From positions 124,001 to 188,000 of the forward strand of contig NZ_CP040022.1 in NCBI RefSeq assembly GCF_005280275.1: a DNA stretch of 64,000 nt, read 5' to 3'. Source of the stretch: Salinivibrio kushneri. Its GTDB lineage: Bacteria > Pseudomonadota > Gammaproteobacteria > Enterobacterales > Vibrionaceae. Made by a program: the position numbers and the translations under genes. Below, piece after piece: positions 26,039-37,253 of the stretch (its first letter is position 1; the number at the start of each line of letters is the position of its first letter). Below the pieces are notes generated by a model. The model saw only the letters and a program-made list of their open reading frames with translations, had not been told where the DNA came from and searched no databases.

Positions 26039-26779
26039 TCAATATTTGGGTAAGAACCGTATTCCATACGGAGTTTCCTTCACTTCAAATGTAGTGCTCT
26101 CCAAAGGATTTTGTAGATATTGTCTATCAGTAGATAGTGCTGGGTAGCTGACCGGAAGATTTACGAGGCTTTCATATTCCTCAGGCTTTAAGGCAATCAA
26201 TCGAGCTCTTTCTATATCTCGCTGAGGAAGTCTTTTAGGTATCGAATCCCTTAGCAGATCCGGAAGATTACTACGTAGTAAATCTGCATCCTCTTGATGA
26301 TCAAGATTTTTTGAAATCCTTTCCATTGTTCTTCTAATCGATGCCAGTCGTACACTCCTTTCCTCTTCCGTAAGATTCGAGCTTTCTCGCTCTAATTTTC
26401 TTGTTTCAGCCAATACCCTTTTAATTTGTCCTGGGACACCCAAACGTCGCTGGAAATTAATAACACGGTCTTGAGGTACACCCGATTGCTTTACATCTTC
26501 GAAAACCTTCTCAGAAATTGCTCTGGCGTCTTTAACCAAATAGTCAATGCCAGATCTGAAAGAGCCATATCCAGCCACTCCCGCATAAATTATTCCTGCA
26601 GTCGCCAGCCAAACCTTTAGAGAGCCATCTTCAACAAATACGGCAAACTCTAGGTCTTGACTGTAGATTCCTTCTGCATACAGCGGAGCTTTATTCGATA
26701 GGTACTCCTTTAATCTAGACTTGCCAATTTCGTCTAGATTTATATCTAAGTGAATATAAGTCTCTGAGAGTTTACTCAA
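26039..26779 (-). CDS. Unrecognised cassette protein with one membrane-like segment
   Basis: A 246-residue protein of unknown family. Residues about 53-75 (VWLATAGIIYAGVAGYGSF) could cross or enter the membrane, after a 50-residue N-terminal domain. Residues 100-185 are highly charged and helical with many Arg and Glu, suggesting coiled coil (AETRKLERESSNLTEEERSV). The last 50 residues are proline- and tyrosine-rich. It occupies its own cassette between attC sites 7 and 8. A role in phage defence is possible from company, but nothing in the sequence demonstrates it. Confidence 0.6.
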   Translation of the reverse strand: MSKLSETYIHLDINLDEIGKSRLKEYLSNKAPLYAEGIYSQDLEFAVFVEDGSLKVWLATAGIIYAGVAGYGSFRSGIDYLVKDARAISEKVFEDVKQSGVPQDRVINFQRRLGVPGQIKRVLAETRKLERESSNLTEEERSVRLASIRRTMERISKNLDHQEDADLLRSNLPDLLRDSIPKRLPQRDIERARLIALKPEEYESLVNLPVSYPALSTDRQYLQNPLESTTFEVKETPYGIRFLPKY

Positions 26780-26808
26780 TGTTCTTATCCTTGTATGAGC
26801 TCTGTGAA

Positions 26809-26887
26809 GCTAACGCCAGCCGTAACCGGCGCATTTGTAGTTAGCGCAGCGAACGGAAAATGCGTCCGAGTTAACGGCATTGTTAGC
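26809..26887 (-). repeat. attC site 8
   Basis: Ends GCTAACGCC and GGCATTGTTAGC with arms AGCCGTAACCGGCGCATTTGT and GGAAAATGCGTCCGAGTTAACG. The stop of the Mrr-like gene lies in its end. About 79 bases, well-formed. Confidence 0.85.
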
Positions 26888-27641
26888 TTTCTTTATAGCC
26901 ATCCAACCAATCCAATAACTGGATTCTATCGACTAGCGCCAAATCCCAGCTACTTCTTGCCTCTTGTTTGACAAATTTTCTCGCATCATCGGTAAAAGTA
27001 GACGTAGTTACAATGATTGCCTTGTTTGGACCGTCCATTGTATTCATAACGCCATACAGAGTGCGAACAACATCTACACTGATCTTATTCGATTCGGCGT
27101 AGCGCTTGCATTCAACAAAATATTTGTTCTTAATCCCAATTCCGTCAGTGTGAACAGCGATAATGTCTTTCCCACCATCACGTGTTCTTTTGGTGAGGTC
27201 AACTTCAAATCCTTTTGACCTAAATACCTCTGCTACGATTTCTTCAAATTGTCTCGTAGTTACTTCATCTAGCAGGTATTGGCTTTGCTTCAACGCCGAA
27301 ATAAGTTCTGAAATTGACTCATGCAAATGGAATAAATCTTCCGCACTATATATTTCGCGGAGGTGTTCCATTTCCGGTTCACCAGTGGTTTGAGCGCCTG
27401 CTGTTTTATTTAATACAAAATTCAAGAACTCTATCGGATATTCAGATGCTTCAAAATGCAATGAAATTGATGAACTGCATTCAGGGCAATCAAATTCATA
27501 CAAGATTTCATAAAGATTTTCAGCCCCCATCTGACGCTCTGACCCACCGAAACATTCGATAGAAAAATCGTCAATTGGAAATTCTCCAGTATCTCCACAG
27601 GTATCGCAGGTATAGCTAATGGTTCCTGAGAATTTCCACAC
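26883..27641 (-). CDS. Mrr-like restriction endonuclease with zinc ribbon
   Basis: A 252-residue protein. The N-terminus has paired cysteines C12/C15 and C52/C55, a split zinc ribbon. Residues about 128-245 form an Mrr-type PD-(D/E)xK domain: FEEIVAEVFRSKGFEVDLTK, then Asp159 in DGGKDIIA and Glu177-x-Lys179 in FVECKRY. Mrr-family enzymes cleave modified or foreign DNA. It starts with GTG at 27641. It is the last gene at the presumed attI-proximal end of the array, where the most recently acquired cassettes sit in active integrons. No methyltransferase is nearby, consistent with a type IV-like enzyme. Confidence 0.8.
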   Translation of the reverse strand: MWKFSGTISYTCDTCGDTGEFPIDDFSIECFGGSERQMGAENLYEILYEFDCPECSSSISLHFEASEYPIEFLNFVLNKTAGAQTTGEPEMEHLREIYSAEDLFHLHESISELISALKQSQYLLDEVTTRQFEEIVAEVFRSKGFEVDLTKRTRDGGKDIIAVHTDGIGIKNKYFVECKRYAESNKISVDVVRTLYGVMNTMDGPNKAIIVTTSTFTDDARKFVKQEARSSWDLALVDRIQLLDWLDGYKES

Positions 27642-28448
27642 TGAGGTTTTGTCTCCTTATGAAGCTAACATTGTATTAGCACGCACACTCGATTTTCCAA
27701 AATCGTTATACGCGGCTTTTCTTACCTAACTAACTGTTATAACTAACATTTATTGCTTTCAGGGTCTATCTCTTTGCCGAGAAAGTGTGCATGCCGCCTA
27801 TCTCTGGTGGCACGTTCACATTATCACCACGCCTACTTGCCTAATCTATTGATTAGAATTACTTTTTTCTTTGATGTTCTGAGATAGTGTGAATGAACGA
27901 CGACAAAGCGTGCACTCAAATGGCGTGCTTCCACGGATAAGCTGGTTATCCAGCTAGTATTTTCCACGCTACCGACGATCAGTTCTCGGTTCCTAACACA
28001 CCTTTTCGTCAACGTTGTCAGGCTAGCTTATCAAAGCCATACTGATTTTTTCGTGCTTAATTGTCCAAAATGTTAGCGAAGGCAGATTTTGTGGGGCAAT
28101 GGCTGGATCGGCAAAAAGCGCTGAAGGCATTCAAGTCCGTCACCCACAACAACCTGTAATCGCCGCGTACTATGTGCCCCCATTCTAGAAGGGTAAGGTA
28201 GCCAGTTATGCGATGGGAGGTTTATCACACAGTGTCTATGTGGAATATGACCGCAACTTATTTTGGCTATTCACTAATTATGGGATCTACGTGCTCTCTT
28301 CGCCGGTGTTAGGCAAGCCTTCCTTTGTACCGCCTAAGCAAGCCTGGCCACCTCGTCCTGCCGGTGTGTGTGATTCTCAATAAATGTCTTTCACATAACG
28401 GAGTAAGATATCGCCGGTTCGCCAGCGGCATCTTTCTGAGTTTAGAAG
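27642..28448. other. Upstream end of the cassette array; no convincing gene
   Basis: About 800 bases between the last cassette gene and the next clear gene. Minus-strand GTTAGCTTC near 27660-27668 repeats the boundary sequence seen at attC site 8, and CGATTTTCCAAAATCG (27690-27705) is a perfect palindrome, so an eroded attC or attI may lie at 27655-27720. An integrase gene expected here is absent. Two short open stretches occur: about 30 codons from 28070 and 55-60 codons ending at 28383 (including NLFWLFTNYGIYVLSSPVLG). Neither is recognised; they may be remnants. Confidence 0.5.
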
Positions 28449-28754
28449 TCAGAAAAAACTGAGCATAACGCTTGCGAGAACCGGTAGAAGCATAGAAAGC
28501 TGAGCCCAGACAGTGTTAATCGTTTTTCTGAGAGTTAAAACAATCACTGTAAAAAGCCAAGCCCCTGCGGCAAGATAACCAAGGGCCTCCTCTAAGCCGC
28601 TGTAGTGTTGAACACGATAGAGTACCGTATGCAACTGAGCGTCAGCTGCGGTTGGTATGTTTTGTATTTCACTGCTTGCGATACCACCGTAATAGTGTGA
28701 AAAACCAATCAACACCAGTTGTACGGTCAGCAGGGTTATCGACAATGCTTTCAT
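28449..28754 (-). CDS. Small membrane protein, unknown
   Basis: A 101-residue protein with three hydrophobic segments: residues 3-18 (LSITLLTVQLVLIGFS), about 55-75 (EALGYLAAGAWLFTVIVLTL) and 85-100 (LSMLLPVLASVMLSFF). A start at ATG 28754 is preferred as it begins the first membrane segment and clears the upstream acetyltransferase gene, although its ribosome site is weak. The gene follows the GNAT gene by 16 bases, possibly one transcript. Family not recognised. Confidence 0.6.
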   Translation of the reverse strand: MKALSITLLTVQLVLIGFSHYYGGIASSEIQNIPTAADAQLHTVLYRVQHYSGLEEALGYLAAGAWLFTVIVLTLRKTINTVWAQLSMLLPVLASVMLSFF

Positions 28755-28770
28755 ATTCTGGGACAAGACT

Positions 28771-29250
28771 TTATAACCATTTGTACATAACGTAACTATC
28801 AACAAGTCCCAGCCGTGCATGTTTATACGCCTTAGGGATGGTACCAACAATCGAAAATCCGAGTTTCTGCCAAAGCGTTACCGCCACCTCGTTGGTCGAG
28901 ACTACGCTATTAAACTGCATCGCCTTAAACCCTCGTTCGAGCGCCATATCCTGCGAATGCTGGCAGAGTAGACGGGCTATTCCCTTCCCTCTTGCCTCAC
29001 TCGCCACCATATATCCACAATTACAGATATGCTGGCTTGGCCCCATGCCATTCGGCTTGATGTAGTAAATCCCCAAAACGGCGTCATTTTCCACGTACGC
29101 GTACGCATTTAAGGTTGAGCCACACCAAAGTGAAAAAGCGTCTTGCTGCGTCATATCAGGATCCAAGGCATAGGTTTCTTGCGCTTGAATAATCGCCGAA
29201 AACGTCGGCCAGAATGACGCAAAGTCAGGTCGGGTAATTTCTCTGATCAT
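28771..29250 (-). CDS. GNAT acetyltransferase
   Basis: A 159-residue GNAT enzyme with motif A in CGYMVASEARGKGIARLLCQH and the C-terminal NEVAVTLWQKLGFSIVGTIP. The ending KAYKHARLGLVDSYVMYK matches a common chromosomal vibrio GNAT type. Strong GGGGGAG ribosome site before ATG 29250. It lies outside the recognisable attC sites. Substrate unknown. Confidence 0.85.
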   Translation of the reverse strand: MIREITRPDFASFWPTFSAIIQAQETYALDPDMTQQDAFSLWCGSTLNAYAYVENDAVLGIYYIKPNGMGPSQHICNCGYMVASEARGKGIARLLCQHSQDMALERGFKAMQFNSVVSTNEVAVTLWQKLGFSIVGTIPKAYKHARLGLVDSYVMYKWL

Positions 29251-29508
29251 GGCTCCCCCTTAGAGGCCTCTTCAGTTGGCTCAGACGATAGCATCGACTC
29301 ATGATGGTGCATTTATACCATCTTATCCAAGATATTAATAAAAAAGCTTTTTTTTATTAAACGGACAAGTATAGAGATAAAATCCATGCTTGCCGTCGCC
29401 AAGTCAACGCATTGCAGATGTGATCTAAACACACTTTTTCTTCCCCCTATACATTCCCTCTTGTAGACTACGCGCGCGTTGACTATCGACTGATAAGAAA
29501 ATTGATTT

Positions 29509-31512
29509 ATGCCTGCGATTACACCGGCCTTTAAAGTGATAGACGGTTTCTCTCTCTGTGCCACTGACACAGAGCGCCTTGATGTATTCTTTACCTACCT
29601 GCGTGAGGGTGCGCCCGAGTTAGCAGAGTTGCGTCTTGAGCAGCTTGTCTTAGCGTTAGCCAACTCCCCCTCCCAAGCCGCGCTCTTTGCCAATAGCGTG
29701 TGCAATGAAGCCAAGAAAATAAAGCTATCGCCGGCGTTTGTTCAGCTGGGGATTTTCTCTAAAAACGGCCTTGTGACTGACATCTTTCGTCGGCTTTATA
29801 ATAAAGTGAATCCGCCGCCTAAACGCTGCAACGACATCAATGATCTGCTCAGTTACTTTGTCGGTGGAGAAGATAAAGCGTGGGTAAAGGCCATCTCTCA
29901 TAAGTGCTGGTTTAAGCTATACCGTCTACTAGTCAAAAACGCCGCCCCGGAAGCCATCCGCTCAACCGGAGCTTATATAAAAAGCGAGTTGTGTTATTCG
30001 CTAGAAATGCTGTCTATCTGGATCGCCGCCGAGGAGCTTGATCCTGAGCTACTTCGGATCGATCGCCGTTTGAGTGAGGTCGATTCACCGTTCATTGCAT
30101 TGCAGCGTGAAACCCATCAACTCGTTAATGCGATTAGATACGATACGTTGGACCCCAAAGACAGGGCACATTTTTGGGTGATGATTGAGCAATGCCAGCA
30201 GCAGGTCAAGCGGATTCGAGCCCGTGGTATCAACCAAATGGGCTTCTCCGCGCACGCTTCACGTATGCTTGAGCGCTTGGATCAAACATTAAACCGCATG
30301 GTGCTGTTGATCCAAATTCTTGATTTTCGTCACCCGCATCAGAAGGCGCGCTGTGTATTCAACCTCTGGCGGCAATTGCTTATTTCGGTGACGGAACGCA
30401 ACAGTGTGCGCGCGATTTATCGCAAAAGTACCCGCACGTTTGCTCAGAGTGTGACACAAAACAAAAGCAATCACGGCGAGCACTATATCGCCAAAACCAA
30501 AAAAGATTACTTTAAGATCCTGCGCGGCGCTTGCGGGGCTGGAGTGATTATTGCCCTGTTAGCATGGGTAAAAATGTATATCGAGACCTTGCAATTGTCA
30601 CCACTTAATAATGCATTGCTGGTCAGTTTAAACTACGGTGTCGGCTTTATGCTGGTGCATATTTTACACTTTACCATTGCTACCAAACAGCCGGCGATGA
30701 CAGCCGCAAACTTTGCCGCGCACGTAGAAAAGAACAAAATGGGGCGTACGCGCAGCAAAAAACTCGCGCGCCTGCTGATTAATGTAAACCGCTCTCAATG
30801 GTTTGCGGTATGGGGAAACATTACCGCCGCAATTACCGTGAGTGTGCTGGTGAGCCTGGTGTTTAGCCACTTTTATCACAGCCCGCTACTCAGCAGTGGG
30901 CAAGCGGCCTATCAAACCTCAGCCATTCATCCGATCCATGGTTTAGCCTGGCTTTACGCTGCTATCGCCGGGGTCTGGCTGTTTTTGTCGGGTATTATTA
31001 CCGGCATTCTTGATAATCGGGCGGACTACATTGAGCTCAAAGATCGCTTAATCGGCCATCCATTATTCCGCGCAATCTCGCTTCAACGACGAGAGCGGAT
31101 AGCACTGTACATCCATCAAAACTATGGTGCATTAGGCGGTAACTTTATTTTTGGTGTGCTTTTAGGCATGACAAGCTACGTCGGCTATCTTATTGATGTT
31201 CCGCTTGATATTCGCCACGTGGCCTTTTCTTCTGCCCACGCTGCCTATGCGCATATGAGCGATTACTCGTCGTGGTTGTCTGTCTTATCCAGCCTGTTTT
31301 TTGTGTTGATGATTGGCTTTATTAATCTGTGGGTCAGCTTTGGTCTCGCATTATTCGTTGCGCTGCGCTCGCGTAACTGTGAGTTGGATATGAAGTCGGT
31401 AAGAACCGCGGTACTGACACAAATAAAACAACATCCTTCTAGCCTATTTTGGCCTAAAGACCCAGCGCCTATGGCCAAACCGCAAGGTGCAGGTCAACGC
31501 CGTGCGCCATAA
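29509..31512 (+). CDS. Gcr-family ('site-specific recombinase') membrane protein
   Basis: A 667-residue protein matching the family annotated as site-specific recombinase Gcr after a Neisseria gene. The N-terminal 330 residues are soluble and helical; the C-terminal half has about seven hydrophobic membrane-spanning segments (first near 340-360, last near 600-625) and the stretch GALGGNFIFGVLLGMTSYVG. No tyrosine- or serine-recombinase catalytic residues are visible, so the family name does not describe an evident activity. It likely acts at the inner membrane; function unknown. It neighbours the integron region but shows typical chromosomal composition. Confidence 0.72.
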   Translation: MPAITPAFKVIDGFSLCATDTERLDVFFTYLREGAPELAELRLEQLVLALANSPSQAALFANSVCNEAKKIKLSPAFVQLGIFSKNGLVTDIFRRLYNKVNPPPKRCNDINDLLSYFVGGEDKAWVKAISHKCWFKLYRLLVKNAAPEAIRSTGAYIKSELCYSLEMLSIWIAAEELDPELLRIDRRLSEVDSPFIALQRETHQLVNAIRYDTLDPKDRAHFWVMIEQCQQQVKRIRARGINQMGFSAHASRMLERLDQTLNRMVLLIQILDFRHPHQKARCVFNLWRQLLISVTERNSVRAIYRKSTRTFAQSVTQNKSNHGEHYIAKTKKDYFKILRGACGAGVIIALLAWVKMYIETLQLSPLNNALLVSLNYGVGFMLVHILHFTIATKQPAMTAANFAAHVEKNKMGRTRSKKLARLLINVNRSQWFAVWGNITAAITVSVLVSLVFSHFYHSPLLSSGQAAYQTSAIHPIHGLAWLYAAIAGVWLFLSGIITGILDNRADYIELKDRLIGHPLFRAISLQRRERIALYIHQNYGALGGNFIFGVLLGMTSYVGYLIDVPLDIRHVAFSSAHAAYAHMSDYSSWLSVLSSLFFVLMIGFINLWVSFGLALFVALRSRNCELDMKSVRTAVLTQIKQHPSSLFWPKDPAPMAKPQGAGQRRAP

Positions 31513-33808
<2,296 letters not shown>

Positions 33809-33821
33809 TCACTCCCTGACG

Positions 33822-33849
33822 AGCCGCTGTTAAAACAGCGGCTTTTTTG
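33822..33849 (+). terminator. Rho-independent terminator of the metalloprotease gene
   Basis: AGCCGCTGTT and AACAGCGGCT form a 10-base-pair stem with a two-base loop, followed by TTTTTT, 13 bases after the stop codon. Textbook intrinsic terminator. Confidence 0.9.
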
Positions 33850-34077
33850 CCTACCCAAAAGCCAAAAACAGCTAGGTTTATAGACAAAATCAGACGTCAC
33901 CTTTTTCTTTCCGGCGAGTCACCGTCTTCCCCTCCTCTGGCCAGACCAGAAAATTGTTTATTTTCATCACATTATGACGATAAAAAATCGATATTATTCA
34001 GCAAGCCAACGATCACTGCACCCACCTATTTTTATCTCGTCTACGCTTATAAGAACGATGAATAAATTGGAGACGTT

Positions 34078-34812
34078 ATGCTCAAGCATCTGTTCACTAT
34101 CATTTTCTCAGCCCTCTTTCTTGCATTACCAGCGCGAGCGGATGTCCTCACTATGCCATCACTCGAGTGGCCACCTTATTCTGGCAAAAATTTGCCGGAT
34201 CAGGGCGCATCAGTGGCGGTGGTGCGTGCGGCGGTGCAAGCCATGGGGCACGAGCTTAACGTCGAGTTTTACCCGTGGTCACGCACCGTGTATTTGGTCA
34301 AGAATGATGCGCAGTACGCTGGCTATTTCCCAGAATATCATTACGAGACAGACGAACTGGTTTTCTCTGACCCCATAGGTACTGGTCCGCTCGGGTTCGT
34401 TGAAAACGTCAACCAGCCTATCGAATGGTCGACCCTTGATGATCTGACTCAGCATACCATTGGCGTGGTTCGAGGGTATGTCAACACGCCAGAGTTAGAT
34501 GAGCGTATTGCCAACGGCACACTTAAATCGTCTGCGGTCACCAGTGATACGCAAAACTTGCAAAAGGTGGGACGAGCACGGATCCCGCTAGCCGTGGTGG
34601 ATGCTAATGTGCTGGACTATCTCAAAGAGAATGATCCTGCCCTTAGTGCCGTTAAAGCCAATCTACAAATGAACAAAAAGCTCTTGGTTGATAAAAAACT
34701 CTATATTGCGTTTGCCGACAATGCCGAAGGGCAAAAATGGCGTGACATCGTTAATCAAGGGCTCAAGAAAATCGACATTGAACAGATAATGAAACAACAC
34801 CTGGGTGAATAA
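34078..34812 (+). CDS. Periplasmic solute-binding protein (SBP family 3)
   Basis: A 244-residue protein with a signal peptide (cleaved near residue 21) and a type II periplasmic binding fold: SLEWPPYSGKNLPDQGASVA, FYPWSRTVYLVKND, TIGVVRGYVNTPEL. No ABC permease or ATPase is adjacent. The next gene is a chemoreceptor and the one after is a paralogue (36456-37187) sharing WPP, PW-R and VVRGY landmarks. This supports a sensing role, presenting a ligand to the receptor, but uptake through an unlinked transporter is not excluded. Confidence 0.82.
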   Translation: MLKHLFTIIFSALFLALPARADVLTMPSLEWPPYSGKNLPDQGASVAVVRAAVQAMGHELNVEFYPWSRTVYLVKNDAQYAGYFPEYHYETDELVFSDPIGTGPLGFVENVNQPIEWSTLDDLTQHTIGVVRGYVNTPELDERIANGTLKSSAVTSDTQNLQKVGRARIPLAVVDANVLDYLKENDPALSAVKANLQMNKKLLVDKKLYIAFADNAEGQKWRDIVNQGLKKIDIEQIMKQHLGE

Positions 34813-34877
34813 TGAACACTCGAGGGGAAAGTGACCGCAGTCAGGTCGCATGGCAATGTAAATAGAAGAGTAGCGCT

Positions 34878-36428
34878 ATGTTTAAGAGTCTAAAAGCAAT
34901 ATTTGTCACTCAAGTGGTTATTGCTGTTTCTGTGGTATTAGGGATATCAAGCTATATTGATTACCAAAATACTAAACAGGAACTGAATAGCGCGCTTGAA
35001 ACCACCGTGGACAATGCCACCAACCGCATGAATCTCAGTTTGCCCAAAGCCATTTGGGACTTCGACCTGGAAGCGGCCAAACTCTCGATTTCTGCCGAAT
35101 TAAAAGCCCCCGATATCAAGGCGGTCCGAATACTGGATAATCAAGGGTCTGCCATCGTCTTTCTGCGCCTCGGGCCACCCAATGATGAGGGACAACGCCA
35201 GCCGAAAGACATTGGCGACGGCGAAAAGTCGATGTACGAATCCATGCCCAACGAAGAAAGTGAGCTTTCATTTACCGAGTATGGTGAAACCAACAAAGTG
35301 GGGACTCTGCAGGTATTTTATAACACAGACAGATTAGAGGCGGAGTTATCCGATACCCTCACCCGAAGCCTGATTGAGCTGCTAGTGCTCGATCTTGTGA
35401 TGATTGTGTTCCTGATTTTGGCATTGACCGCCACCGTGGTTAAACCACTCAATGATTTAACGTTGCGCGTGCGAGAACTCGCCAGTGGGGATGGCGATCT
35501 CTCCACCGTGATCCCAGCCCCGAAATACAAAGAATTCGCCCAGATCACTGAGCATATTAACCACTTTACCGCTTCGTTGCGTGAAATCGTCAATGAAGTG
35601 ACCCAAGCTTCTATCAACCTCGCTGAAGTCTCGGCAGAGAGTGGGCAAATGGCACGCACTAACGCGGAACGCTTGGAGCAACAGAAACAAAGTCTCTCGA
35701 CGGTTGCCGCCGCCGCTACGCAGATGAATCAATCTATTGCCACCGTCGCTGATACAGCAAACGATGCGGCGACTCGTGCTGCAGGTGCCACGGATCTGGT
35801 TAACCAAGTGTATGGGACGATTGAGAGTTCAGCCTCTGAAATCATTAATATGCGTTCAGAGATGGAGAATGTGAATGCTGAAATGCATAAACTGCTCGAG
35901 GAAGGTGAAAAGATTTCTGATGTCGTCAACGTTATCAACGATATCTCTGAACAAACCAACCTCTTGGCGCTGAATGCGGCGATTGAGGCGGCGCGCGCTG
36001 GCGAGCAAGGCCGAGGCTTTGCGGTGGTGGCTGACGAAGTGCGCAGTCTTTCAGTCAAAACCAGTGAATCTACCGAGCAAATTCAATCCAACATCAAATC
36101 CTTGAGTGAGGCCACTGAATCGGTAGAAAAAGAGATCAAACGCATTGGTAGTATCTTAGAAAATACCGCCGGACGCGTGTCTGAATCACAAGAATCAGTC
36201 AGTCAAGTGCGCGAAACCATCACGGATATTTCCGAGCGTAGCGGACAAATTTCGCAAGCCACTGATGAGCAACGTCAAGCCATTGATGAAGTCAGTCAAG
36301 CAATCAATGAGGCCTCAGAGGCAACCAATTACGTCACTGAAGGTGCGCAAGAAAACGCCGCACGCACCGACAAAGTGCTTACCCTGAGTGAAGACATCAA
36401 AGTACAAATGGAGAAATTTAAAACCTAA
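34878..36428 (+). CDS. Transmembrane methyl-accepting chemotaxis protein
   Basis: A 516-residue chemoreceptor. First membrane helix about 7-24, periplasmic sensor of about 140 residues, second helix about 168-190, HAMP about 191-245 ([20 protein letters not shown]), then the signalling coiled coil with its conserved tip ([20 protein letters not shown], then [15 protein letters not shown]) near 355-390. It signals to CheA/CheW to control the flagellar motor. Sandwiched between two solute-binding proteins, it may sense ligand-loaded binding protein (inference). No C-terminal NWETF-like tether is visible. Confidence 0.92.
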   Translation: MFKSLKAIFVTQVVIAVSVVLGISSYIDYQNTKQELNSALETTVDNATNRMNLSLPKAIWDFDLEAAKLSISAELKAPDIKAVRILDNQGSAIVFLRLGPPNDEGQRQPKDIGDGEKSMYESMPNEESELSFTEYGETNKVGTLQVFYNTDRLEAELSDTLTRSLIELLVLDLVMIVFLILALTATVVKPLNDLTLRVRELASGDGDLSTVIPAPKYKEFAQITEHINHFTASLREIVNEVTQASINLAEVSAESGQMARTNAERLEQQKQSLSTVAAAATQMNQSIATVADTANDAATRAAGATDLVNQVYGTIESSASEIINMRSEMENVNAEMHKLLEEGEKISDVVNVINDISEQTNLLALNAAIEAARAGEQGRGFAVVADEVRSLSVKTSESTEQIQSNIKSLSEATESVEKEIKRIGSILENTAGRVSESQESVSQVRETITDISERSGQISQATDEQRQAIDEVSQAINEASEATNYVTEGAQENAARTDKVLTLSEDIKVQMEKFKT

Positions 36429-36455
36429 TCAAAGGCATAATAACAAGGAGAAGAC

Positions 36456-37187
36456 ATGCAAAAGCTGGTTATCGTTAGTTTGGCAATACTCTTACTGGTG
36501 CCTAGCACAATGGCGAGAACGCTAACAGCGGCGCAAGATCCGTGGCCACCCTTTGTGACCACGGATCCTGACAGGCCAGGTATTTCTATCGAGCTTGTCA
36601 AAGCAGCGATGGCTACCCAAGGCTATGAAGTCGACTTTAAAAATATGCCATGGGCGCGTGCGCTTGATGCCGTTCGCAATGGCAGTATCGACTTATTGCC
36701 AGCCACTTGGCATACCGACGCACGCACTCAGTATCTGCGTTACAGCAACCCTTATATGAGCAACCAGCTCGCCTTTATTAAACGTGTTGATGACAACTTT
36801 CAGTTCTCTGATTTAAATGATCTAGAGGGCAAAGTGGTCGGGGTTGTACGGGGTTATGGCTACGGCGATGCATTTTTAAATGCGACGCATTTTGATAAAC
36901 CTGCGGCCAACAACTTAACGACTAATTTGAAAAAGCTGCTCGCCAGCCGTATTGATCTGACCTTGGAAGATAAGATCGTCGCCCAATCAGTGATGCAAGA
37001 AGAAGGGATTGATAGTCACCAGTTTGCCTTTACTGACCAAGCGCTTTCAACCAATCCTTTATATGTCACCAGTGGCAAAGCTAACCCCGACAGCCAGATG
37101 TTTATCAATGCCTACAACAAAGGGCTAGAGACGATTAAAGCAAATGGCACCTTTGAAAAAATCCTGAAAAAATACGGTGTTGATTAA
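36456..37187 (+). CDS. Periplasmic solute-binding protein (SBP family 3)
   Basis: A 243-residue protein with signal peptide (about 1-20) and a type II binding fold: QDPWPPFVTTDPDRPGISIE, MPWARALDAVRNGSIDLLPA, KVVGVVRGYGYGDAF. Paralogue of the protein at 34078-34812. It begins 27 bases after the chemoreceptor stop with a good AAGGAG site, so the three genes probably form one operon. Ligand unknown; polar amino acids are typical of the family. Confidence 0.83.
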   Translation: MQKLVIVSLAILLLVPSTMARTLTAAQDPWPPFVTTDPDRPGISIELVKAAMATQGYEVDFKNMPWARALDAVRNGSIDLLPATWHTDARTQYLRYSNPYMSNQLAFIKRVDDNFQFSDLNDLEGKVVGVVRGYGYGDAFLNATHFDKPAANNLTTNLKKLLASRIDLTLEDKIVAQSVMQEEGIDSHQFAFTDQALSTNPLYVTSGKANPDSQMFINAYNKGLETIKANGTFEKILKKYGVD

Positions 37188-37203
37188 TATTTTGATGATC
37201 GAA

Positions 37204-37227
37204 AAAGAGGTGTCATTGCACCTCTTT
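37204..37227. terminator. Convergent terminator
   Basis: AAAGAGGTG and CACCTCTTT form a nine-base-pair stem with a six-base loop between two convergent solute-binding protein genes. On the minus strand it ends in TTTTTC; on the plus strand only TTT. Likely serves both. Confidence 0.75.
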
Positions 37228-37253
37228 GTCACCGAACGAGTAAAGCCGGTCCG

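Larger units (their letters stand above)
20720..27720 (-). mobile_element. Integron cassette array without visible integrase
   Basis: Eight attC-like sites separate one- and two-gene units. On the minus strand each site begins with TAAC(A)A-type sequence overlapping or adjoining a gene stop and ends with GCGTTA-type sequence, the arrangement of vibrio cassettes, so cassettes read leftward and the attI end should lie near 27.7 kb. All cassette genes are on the minus strand except a reversed toxin-antitoxin pair. The DNA is visibly lower in GC than its flanks. No tyrosine recombinase of the IntI type is encoded in the window, so here the array is an attC cluster lacking an integrase. Confidence 0.82.

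Noticed and set aside
27642-28448. Expected integron integrase gene at the attI-proximal end
   Set aside because: No reading frame of useful length and no tyrosine-recombinase motif is present; the two short frames have no resemblance to IntI.
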